In this document: piece by piece, positions 1 to 5,204 of the stretch
Numbering within the stretch: the first letter of the stretch is position 1
Layout of the letters: every line of letters begins with the position of its first letter
From: Bacteriovoracaceae bacterium
Lineage (GTDB): Bacteria; Bdellovibrionota; Bacteriovoracia; Bacteriovoracales; Bacteriovoracaceae
Direction: 5' to 3'
DNA: 5,204 nt
Assembly (NCBI GenBank): GCA_947448095.1
Contig: CANFNN010000218.1
Location: 1-5,204, forward strand
The notes under the pieces: generated by a model
Databases searched by the model: none
Seen by the model: only the letters and a program-made list of their open reading frames with translations
Told to the model about the DNA's origin: nothing
Position numbers and translations under genes: made by a program

Positions 1-884
1 ATCTTAATGCTGAAATGATGGTTTTTTCTGATACTGAAATTTCAAATCCTGAAGTTGCTGATGCCTATGCTAATTATGCAATTACTCCGGTTTTAATTCA
101 GACTTCTGATCTGGATGCTGTCCTTTCCAACCCCGGCCTATCAAAACTTCCGATTGCGCTCAAAGTGAATACTGGCATGAACCGTTTAGGTGTGAGCCTT
201 GAAGAACTTGCGGAATATGCACCACGCTTAAAAAGTCGTGGCATTAAGCATCTCATGACTCATTTTGCTCGCTCATCTGATCTTTTAAAAGAAGGTGATA
301 AAACTCACCGTCAAATGGAAGAATTCAATACCGCAAAAAAAATCCTGAAAGATGCTGGAGTTGAAGTCAAAGAGACCTCAGTTGCAAATTCTGGAGCAAT
401 CGAGCAAAAGCTTGGTCAAGATGAAACGTATGTGCGGCCAGGGCTTATGCTTTACGGGCCTTACAGTGTTGAATCAAGATTATGGGAAGGGCATCAAATA
501 TCAAGATTTCAGACAAAAATTTTAAAAACGTTTGAAGTGAAAAAGGGAATACCTGTTGGTTACGGTGTGAACGTTGCTCCTGAAGACTGTTTTATTGCAA
601 TCGTTCCTATTGGGTATGCGGACTTAAGTCTTACTACTGCTAGTGGCGCCGACATTATAGTTAAAGGATATAAAGCTAAAATATTTGCCCGAGTGAATAT
701 GGATATGATGTTTTTGATGTTTCATTCTTCCGTTGCGGGAAAATTAAAAGCTGGAGAGTCTATTGAGATTTGGAATCATGACAATCGGGTGATTAGCGAG
801 CTGGCTATTTCGATGAAAACAATTCCCTATCAATTGATGTGCGGAGTAACGAATCGAGTACCAAGAATTTACAAGGTAAAATAA
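1..884 (+). CDS. alr: Alanine racemase, 5'-truncated by window edge
   Basis: This is a fold-type III PLP enzyme that interconverts L- and D-alanine in the cytoplasm and supplies D-Ala for peptidoglycan. The frame is open from the left edge (first whole codon at 3), so the ATG at 15 is internal. About 75-90 N-terminal residues, including the PLP-binding lysine, are missing from the window. Visible family motifs are KVNTGMNRLGV (162-194), whose Lys and Arg match the carbamylated Lys129 and Arg136 of the Geobacillus enzyme; MTHFA; ANSGAI; VRPGLMLYGP, with the Arg (435-437) that contacts the PLP ring nitrogen; VGYG, with the catalytic Tyr at 561-563; IGYAD (609-623); NMDM (696-707), matching the substrate-contacting CMDQ segment; and a C-terminal VPRIY. 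Some positions are divergent: IGYAD is followed by L rather than the usual G, and NMDM replaces CMDQ. The gene ends 5 nt before mlaE, so the two are probably co-transcribed. The family call is secure. Confidence 0.95.
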   Translation, partial: LNAEMMVFSDTEISNPEVADAYANYAITPVLIQTSDLDAVLSNPGLSKLPIALKVNTGMNRLGVSLEELAEYAPRLKSRGIKHLMTHFARSSDLLKEGDKTHRQMEEFNTAKKILKDAGVEVKETSVANSGAIEQKLGQDETYVRPGLMLYGPYSVESRLWEGHQISRFQTKILKTFEVKKGIPVGYGVNVAPEDCFIAIVPIGYADLSLTTASGADIIVKGYKAKIFARVNMDMMFLMFHSSVAGKLKAGESIEIWNHDNRVISELAISMKTIPYQLMCGVTNRVPRIYKVK

Positions 885-889
885 TTCAA

Positions 890-1681
890 ATGAAACAAAT
901 GGTTTTGAAATATATTGAAATGCTTGGGGCCAGTGTGCTCGATCTCCTGCTAGGCCTGGGTGGGTTTACTAATTATACATTGAAGACAATCTTTTGGACT
1001 TTTAAGCCTCCTTACCGGTGGAGACTACTTTTTGATCAATTATATTTCATTGGGAATAAATCAATTTTTATTATTTTTCTTACATCCTCATTTACTGGTG
1101 CCGTTTTCGCCTTCCAAATTTACGTGGGGATGAAAGTCATTAATGCCGATTCTTTTATCGGTCCGATTGTAACGATTGCTCTTGCTAAAGAGTTAGCGCC
1201 CGTTCTTTCAGGCCTAGTCGTTGCTGGCCGATGTGGTGCTGCCATGGCCGCACAGATCGGGAGTATGAAGGTAACAGAGCAAGTGGACGCTCTAGAAGTC
1301 ATGGGAATTAATAGTTATCAATATCTAGCTGTTCCAAGAATTGTCGGAGCAACTCTTAGCTTGCCCCTGTTGTCTGGTATCTTTTTGTTAATTGGATATG
1401 GTGGGGCCTGGCTTATAGGAACTAAAGTCATTCAAATCGATGAAGCTATTTTTTCCTCTAAGATTAGTGATTTTATGAACCTAGGAATGGTTGCCGAAGG
1501 CTTGATTAAAGCTGCTGTTTTTGGTTACTTAATTGGACTCATAGGCACATTTCACGGTTTCGCTGTTACCGGTGGAGCAGAGGGCGTAGGGAAAGGAACA
1601 AATCTTGCCGTTGTCTGGGGAATGATCACTGTTCTTGTGGTGGATTTTTTCTTAACTAGTTTCCTAACGAAAATACTATGA
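890..1681 (+). CDS. mlaE: MlaE-type ABC transporter permease (MCE/Mla lipid transport)
   Basis: This is the integral inner-membrane subunit of an MCE lipid transporter. MlaE dimers pass phospholipid between the membrane and the MCE ring. From ATG 890 the protein is 263 aa, the usual family length. The conserved core at about residues 100-140 (KELAPVLSGL, VAGRCGAAMA, then TEQVDALEVMGI) is the family signature and includes the segment that couples to the ATPase. A second conserved block, GGAEGVGKGT, lies at about 228-237. Hydrophobic segments fall near residues 56-75, 89-115, 152-176, 203-222 and 240-260. An in-frame ATG at 839 would add 17 hydrophilic residues and overlap alr by 46 nt. ATG 890 is preferred because it gives a normal family N-terminus just after the alr stop; an AAGG at 873-876 is a weak, rather distant ribosome binding site. 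The stop overlaps the mlaF start (ATGA). Confidence 0.93.
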   Translation: MKQMVLKYIEMLGASVLDLLLGLGGFTNYTLKTIFWTFKPPYRWRLLFDQLYFIGNKSIFIIFLTSSFTGAVFAFQIYVGMKVINADSFIGPIVTIALAKELAPVLSGLVVAGRCGAAMAAQIGSMKVTEQVDALEVMGINSYQYLAVPRIVGATLSLPLLSGIFLLIGYGGAWLIGTKVIQIDEAIFSSKISDFMNLGMVAEGLIKAAVFGYLIGLIGTFHGFAVTGGAEGVGKGTNLAVVWGMITVLVVDFFLTSFLTKIL

Positions 1682-2427
1682 CAAACAATCCTTACTCAAT
1701 TGAATTTAAGCACGTGGTAAAAAAGTTTGGCGAAGTCACGGTGTTGGATGATGTCGACTTTGGTATTAGAAAAGATAAAATTACTACAGTTCTAGGTTTT
1801 TCCGGAGCAGGAAAAACAACCCTCATGAAGCACATACTTGGACTGACCATGCCGACATCTGGAGATGTGGTAGTTCTTGGGACGGCCATTAATCAAATCG
1901 ATGAACTGGCACTTAGAGAGTTTCGCCGAAATTTTGGAATGGTTTTTCAGTATGCGGCCCTTTTTGATTTTTTAACTTCCTTTGAAAACGTGGCTTTCCC
2001 TCTTCGAGAATTCACTAAATTGAATGAATCTCAAATCAAAGAAAAAGTCATGGGACTTTTAAAGTCTGTAGGGATTTCTAACGAAGCTGCCTTTCGTCTG
2101 CCTTCTGAGCTTTCAGGTGGGATGAGAAAGCGAGTGGGATTAGCACGGGGTCTGGCCCTTGATCCTCATATTATGTTGTATGATGAGCCGACATCAGGCC
2201 TTGATCCCATAACAACTCACATGGTTTATGATCTTATGCGGGAGACTCATTATAATAATGTTCATAATGGTTTTACTTCAGTCATCATCTCGCATGATAT
2301 TCATGCCACACTAAAGTACTCTGATTATATCGTTTTCATGGAAAATGGTCATGTAGTTGAGCATTTAGATGTGGAAAATTTCAAAAAATCGGAAAATCCT
2401 GTCATACGAAGATTCCTTGAGTTATAG
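1678..2427 (+). CDS. mlaF: MlaF-type ABC transporter ATP-binding protein
   Basis: This is the cytoplasmic ATPase that powers the MlaE permease. The 249-residue protein carries every nucleotide-binding element: Walker A GFSGAGKT (residues 40-47), Q-loop Gln91 in VFQYAALFD, signature LSGGM (145-149), Walker B IMLYDE (165-170) with catalytic Glu170, D-loop SGLD (173-176) and switch His206 in IISHD. The QYAALFDFLTSFENV stretch after the Q-loop is typical of the MlaF/Mkl subgroup rather than general importers. Translation is probably coupled to mlaE through the 4-nt ATGA overlap, since no good Shine-Dalgarno precedes the start. No STAS-domain MlaB partner is encoded next to it, although MlaB stabilises MlaF in E. 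coli. All key residues are present, so it should be active. Confidence 0.95.
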   Translation: MTNNPYSIEFKHVVKKFGEVTVLDDVDFGIRKDKITTVLGFSGAGKTTLMKHILGLTMPTSGDVVVLGTAINQIDELALREFRRNFGMVFQYAALFDFLTSFENVAFPLREFTKLNESQIKEKVMGLLKSVGISNEAAFRLPSELSGGMRKRVGLARGLALDPHIMLYDEPTSGLDPITTHMVYDLMRETHYNNVHNGFTSVIISHDIHATLKYSDYIVFMENGHVVEHLDVENFKKSENPVIRRFLEL

Positions 2428-2444
2428 CCGAAATCGCTTATCAT
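2417..2444 (+). promoter_or_regulatory. Possible weak internal promoter before the MCE gene
   Basis: TTGAGT (2417-2422) and TATCAT (2439-2444) resemble sigma-70 -35 and -10 boxes, matching 4/6 and 5/6, with a 16-nt spacer. They span the end of mlaF and the only sizeable gap in the cluster, so the MCE gene and its downstream partners might be transcribed separately as well as from upstream. In AT-rich DNA such matches arise often by chance, so this is only a candidate. Confidence 0.2.
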
Positions 2445-2482
2445 AAATTTAATAACAGATAGTTACTGTTTTGAATTTTGAT

Positions 2483-2486
2483 GGAG
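2483..2486 (+). promoter_or_regulatory. Ribosome binding site that selects the TTG start at 2495
   Basis: GGAG (2483-2486) lies 8 nt before an in-frame TTG at 2495, an ideal spacing. The alternative TTG at 2471 has no purine-rich site in front of it. The ATG at 2481 is out of frame and meets a stop two codons later. This site therefore decides the start of the MCE protein. Confidence 0.65.
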
Positions 2487-2494
2487 TAAAATTC

Positions 2495-3877
2495 TTGAAC
2501 CCACTGAAAGTAGGACTTTTAACTTTAGCGGCCCTCGCAAGCGTAGTTATTATGTCGCTAAAAATTACCACAAATAAATCCGGGTTCGGCAATTACGTAA
2601 CCTATAAGACCGTGCTTAAAGATGCATCTGGCATTTTTGAAAAATCATCGATTAAAGTCGCTGGTATCAACGCAGGTAGAATTAAGTCTATTGAGTTGAA
2701 TGGTGCAGATGGTGCACTTCTCACGTTTGAAATGCTTGAAGGAATTAAAATTACGAATAATTCCCGAATGAAAATCAAGAGCGTGGGCTTTCTTGGAGAT
2801 AAGTATCTTGACATTATTTTAGGTGATCAAAGTGCAGAAAAACTTCCACCAGAATCTTTTGTTCTTGTTGAAGGTGGGGAAGGTTTTGAAGAATTGAGCA
2901 AAGATGCCGGTGAGGTTCTTAAAGAAGTAAAAGAAATAGCTAAAACGATCAAAGAATCTCTGCGAGATGAGCAGGGACGAAATATGCTAAAAGACATTAT
3001 TGCCAATATTCATGATATTACAGGCAGTCTTAAGCGTCTTAGTAGCGGCAACGAAGATAAAATAAATCAGATTGTAGACGAAGTAAAAGCAATCTCTGAG
3101 CAACTAGCCTTTGAGACAGACAGATATCAAAAAGGATCCCTGATGGGAGACCTGTCGAAAATTGGACCAATTCTTGATAAGGCCGATGCGTCAGTGAGTG
3201 ATTTAAAAACCATCATTGCAGACTTGAAAGATGGTAAGGGAACAATTGGTAAGCTTCTGCGTGATGATGCGGTTGTAGATCAGGTTTCACAAACACTTTC
3301 AAGTGTTAACCGATTGGTGAATCGAATCAATAATATTGAAGCCGATATTGGTCTATCTACCGGTGCCAACACTCGTAATGGAACAGATACTCGCTTTGAT
3401 CTTGATATCTATCCTGCCCCTGAAAGATTTTTTAGGTTGGGAGTTGTGACAAATGAGTTTGGTCCTCAAACTCAATCGGAAACAGATACCTACACAAGTA
3501 CTGATGGTGGCGCTGAAGTTCACAAGTATTCGCGAAAAGTGGATCATTCTAAATTTAAATTTAACTTCCAAATTGGTCGTCGAATTCAGAGATTTGGCCT
3601 AAGAGCAGGATTAATCGAATCGACTGGCGGTGTTGGACTAGACTATTTCTTTCCAGATTGGGGAGTTAGAACTGGTGTTGAATTATTTGATTACCAAAAA
3701 GATGCAGGTCCGAACTTGCGTCTTATGACTGAAATTAAATTGTGGAACGTTTTATTTGCTCGTATTGCGGGTGAAGATTTAGTTTCAAAAAGCAAGAGTC
3801 AGAGTGCGACTTTCTCCCTTGGGTTAAGGTTTAGCGATCAGGATCTTGCAGCTCTTATTGGTATATTTGCCAGGTAA
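2495..3877 (+). CDS. mlaD: MCE-domain (MlaD-family) protein with beta-rich C-terminus
   Basis: This is the substrate-binding or tunnel subunit of the MCE transporter, anchored in the inner membrane with its bulk in the periplasm. From TTG 2495 it is 460 aa, much longer than E. coli MlaD (about 180 aa). In order it has a signal-anchor helix (about residues 6-22, starting KVGLLTLAAL); one MCE domain (about 33-111, with SSIKVAGINAGRI and SVGFLGDKYLDI as the recognisable core); a long, charged, mostly helical region (about 125-285) containing DGKGTIGKLL (245-254), a motif recurrent in long MCE proteins; and a C-terminal region (about 301-460) of alternating polar and hydrophobic strands (FRLGVVT, KFNFQIGRR, FGLRAGLIESTGGVGLDYFF, ATFSLGLRF). 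I read the last part as an outer-membrane-associated beta domain. The start is probably TTG because of the GGAG at 2483; the longer TTG 2471 form would add 8 residues. It follows mlaF after 67 nt. The mlaD symbol names the family and does not imply one-to-one orthology. Confidence 0.88.
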   Translation: MNPLKVGLLTLAALASVVIMSLKITTNKSGFGNYVTYKTVLKDASGIFEKSSIKVAGINAGRIKSIELNGADGALLTFEMLEGIKITNNSRMKIKSVGFLGDKYLDIILGDQSAEKLPPESFVLVEGGEGFEELSKDAGEVLKEVKEIAKTIKESLRDEQGRNMLKDIIANIHDITGSLKRLSSGNEDKINQIVDEVKAISEQLAFETDRYQKGSLMGDLSKIGPILDKADASVSDLKTIIADLKDGKGTIGKLLRDDAVVDQVSQTLSSVNRLVNRINNIEADIGLSTGANTRNGTDTRFDLDIYPAPERFFRLGVVTNEFGPQTQSETDTYTSTDGGAEVHKYSRKVDHSKFKFNFQIGRRIQRFGLRAGLIESTGGVGLDYFFPDWGVRTGVELFDYQKDAGPNLRLMTEIKLWNVLFARIAGEDLVSKSKSQSATFSLGLRFSDQDLAALIGIFAR

Positions 3878-3880
3878 ATT

Positions 3881-4495
3881 ATGGGAAAGAATTGGCTGAT
3901 TAGAACTAAATCAAATCATATCTTGGGACCCGTCTCGAAAGAGAAGGTTCTAGAGTTGTACCAAAATGGCTCAATTAAGCAAGATGATGAGATTTGTAGT
4001 GGTAACGGCTATTGGTTTTTTATTAGAGAAAATGAGTTAGTTGATAAGTATTTATTGGGAAATAGTAACCAATCATTTAATCCCATTAGTGAAGCAAAAG
4101 ATGTTCTGACGTCTTCGGGTTCAAATAATGACTATGAACCCACTCGCGATGATATTACTTTAGTTGGTGGAATCAATTTTAGGAAAATGCAAGAAGCTGC
4201 AGCCCCCCAGAAACTGGAAGAATCTGCTCCTAGTTTAAAAATTGAAACGGAAGCAAATCCGAAAAAAAAAACTAGAACCGAACCTCAAGTAAAGCAGTCA
4301 GCTAATACGAAAAAACAAAATTATCTAAGATACCTCGTATTCATTATTTTTATCGCCTTATTTTTAATTATTTACTTTCGAAAATCGATCCTAAAATCTT
4401 TTTTTGCCCAGATATTCAATCAGGACTTGTCTTCATTTGTAATCAACCAAGCTCACGCGCAGGATGATTCTTCTTCTAAAAAAAAAAAATATTAG
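3881..4495 (+). CDS. GYF_2-domain protein with one membrane segment, probable N-terminal part of a longer protein
   Basis: I do not recognise a named gene. The 204-residue frame begins with a GYF_2 (DUF4339-like) domain at about residues 4-52: NWLIRT, then LGPVSKEKVLELYQNGSI, DDEI and YWFFI follow the family pattern. GYF domains usually bind proline-rich peptides. A low-complexity, charged linker follows (about 60-147), then a strong hydrophobic helix (about 151-166). The many Lys/Arg just before the helix suggest the GYF domain is cytoplasmic and the C-terminus periplasmic. Near the end is AHA-QDD (191-196), which resembles a signal peptidase I site but lies about 25 residues past the helix, an unusual distance. 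The frame stops two codons' length after a 12-A tract (encoding KKKK, then Y and TAG), and the -1 frame continues open. The start is 3 nt after the MCE stop, with CAGG (3871-3874) 6 nt upstream as ribosome binding site, so it is translated with the transporter. The link to lipid transport is inferred from position only. Confidence 0.8.
   Translation: MGKNWLIRTKSNHILGPVSKEKVLELYQNGSIKQDDEICSGNGYWFFIRENELVDKYLLGNSNQSFNPISEAKDVLTSSGSNNDYEPTRDDITLVGGINFRKMQEAAAPQKLEESAPSLKIETEANPKKKTRTEPQVKQSANTKKQNYLRYLVFIIFIALFLIIYFRKSILKSFFAQIFNQDLSSFVINQAHAQDDSSSKKKKY
4262..4271 (+). repeat. A10 homopolymer inside the GYF_2 gene
   Basis: Ten consecutive A residues encode K128-K130 and the first base of the next codon. 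A shift to the -1 frame here reads AAC then TAG (4273-4275). A shift to the +1 frame reaches TAA at 4290-4292. Either would give a soluble GYF protein of about 131-137 residues lacking the membrane helix. Runs of 9 or more A are known to permit RNA polymerase slippage; whether that happens here is not shown. Confidence 0.9.
4478..4489 (+). repeat. A12 homopolymer, candidate slippage or frameshift site
   Basis: Twelve consecutive A residues encode four lysines at the end of the GYF_2 frame, followed by TAT and TAG (4493-4495). Moving to the -1 frame at any point in the run gives KKKK-ILEST and joins the open frame that runs to the window end. The -1 frame itself has TAA at 4477-4479, immediately before the run, so its open stretch begins exactly within the A tract. 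The arrangement is seen directly; the mechanism is inference. Confidence 0.9.
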
Positions 4496-5204
4496 AATCA
4501 ACTGTTTCAATTGATGAAGTGGAATTTAAGCCATTAATTGATTTTGAAGGTTTCAAAGTCGTAAGCTCATTTGATATTGATAAGTTTAACTGCTCAAAAC
4601 TCGACAGTAGTGTCTTTCAGATGGGCGTGATTCTCTATCCACAAGATTTAATCAATGAAAAGTTCTTAATTAGTATTAGAAACTGCATGCTTGTTCTGAA
4701 TGATAAACATCCCGTAAAAAGGTGGCTAACATCTCAGGCATCGCTTGAGAAAAGTATTAAAAAAAACCAAGCAGAAATTGAGCTTTTAACAGAAATTCTT
4801 AATTCTCAATTTAATTTAATCACTGACCAGAAAGTTAAAATGTCCGTTATCGGTCTCATTGGCAATATTCAAGGAAAAACAAACCTTGAAAAACTTTTAA
4901 AATCCTACCTCTACCTTATGATTGGTAATATCACGAGGTCGGATAACATCTTGAAGACTATTATTTCTCAGACACCAAGACAGTTTTTTCAAGGCTTAAG
5001 AGATGAGCGGTCCATTTATGACCAGACAACCCATGATCATTTAGATAAAATCTTAAGAAAAATGTCTCGCCACCCAGCTGATCGGCTTACTTTTTATCTT
5101 CTTACTCTTTATCTCCAAGCTTTTAACAACAACAGTGATCTTCTGGAGCTTTTAGATGATATTCGGCCGGATGGAATGAGCGACAAGCTTGGAATATCCT
5201 ATAC
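4480..5204 (+). CDS. Unrecognised protein frame, -1 to the GYF_2 gene, 3'-truncated by window edge
   Basis: The frame is open from 4480 to the right edge, about 241 codons with no stop, and its composition is like the neighbouring genes. The translation looks like real protein from the first codons after the A tract. A beta-prone part (ILESTVSIDEVEFKPLIDF onward, to about 4710) is followed by a mainly helical part from about 4711, rich in Leu, Ile, Lys and Glu, possibly helical repeats. I recognise no family. There is no convincing independent start: the first ATG is at 4621, about 43 codons into coding-like sequence and without a Shine-Dalgarno, and GTG 4519 and ATT 4510 also lack one. It is therefore most likely the C-terminal part of the GYF_2 protein, reached by a -1 shift at A12 (or one extra A in the transcript), giving a protein of at least about 440 residues. 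With the upstream membrane helix this region would be periplasmic. A separate gene with a non-canonical start, or an assembly indel, cannot be excluded. Confidence 0.7.

Noticed and set aside
335..342. A8 run in alr (and another A8 at 4759-4766) as slippage sites
   Set aside because: They are shorter than the roughly 9 A usually needed for efficient slippage, and no alternative long frame follows either of them.
839..889. Upstream ATG at 839 as the mlaE start
   Set aside because: It would overlap alr by 46 nt and add 17 hydrophilic residues that are simply alr sequence read in another frame. ATG 890 gives a normal family length.
1120..1302. Minus-strand open frame inside mlaE (and similar ones at 1692-1889, 2602-2814 and 3353-3571)
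   Set aside because: All lie antisense within well-supported genes, have no family resemblance or ribosome binding site, and are shadows of the real coding frames.
2454..2470. Short inverted repeat AACAG/CTGTT with a 7-nt loop between mlaF and the MCE gene, followed by some T
   Set aside because: The stem is only 5 bp, AT-rich and without a clean T run. It is too weak to call a terminator or an operator.
2471..2494. TTG at 2471 as the MCE protein start
   Set aside because: There is no ribosome binding site before it, while TTG 2495 has GGAG at 8 nt and gives a typical short N-terminus before the membrane anchor.

Overview
The window looks like an AT-rich chromosomal segment of a Gram-negative (diderm) bacterium. 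It carries an envelope lipid-transport cassette of the MlaE/MlaF/MlaD (MCE) type directly behind an alanine racemase gene. The base composition, the style of the MCE protein (inner-membrane anchor, helical middle, beta-rich C-terminus) and the GYF_2-domain protein would fit the Bdellovibrionota or another former deltaproteobacterial lineage. That placement is inference and weak.

Layout, all on the + strand. (1) 1-884: 3' part of alr (PLP alanine racemase), cut by the left edge. (2) 890-1681: mlaE-like permease, starting 5 nt after the alr stop. (3) 1678-2427: mlaF-like ABC ATPase, overlapping mlaE by ATGA. (4) 2495-3877: MCE/MlaD-like protein with a probable TTG start, after a 67-nt gap that may hold a weak promoter. 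(5) 3881-4495: GYF_2-domain protein with one membrane segment, 3 nt after the MCE stop. (6) 4480-5204: a long open frame that runs off the right edge. It lies in the -1 frame relative to gene 5, has no credible start of its own, and begins inside a run of twelve A residues at the very end of gene 5.

Genes 2-4 make a minimal MCE transporter: MlaE forms the membrane channel, MlaF drives it with ATP, and the MCE protein forms a ring or tube in the periplasm. The C-terminal 160 residues of the MCE protein look like amphipathic beta strands, so one polypeptide may reach from the inner membrane to the outer membrane. No mlaB (STAS) or mlaC gene is visible. Gene 5 is tightly coupled to this set and may be an accessory factor.

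The most interesting signal is the junction of genes 5 and 6. The zero frame ends two codons after an A12 tract, while the -1 frame is open for more than 230 codons straight after it. The simplest reading is one larger protein whose frame is restored by polymerase slippage, ribosomal frameshifting or phase variation at A12, or whose frame is broken only by a homopolymer assembly error. A second run, A10, lies earlier in gene 5, where slippage would truncate the protein before its membrane segment.
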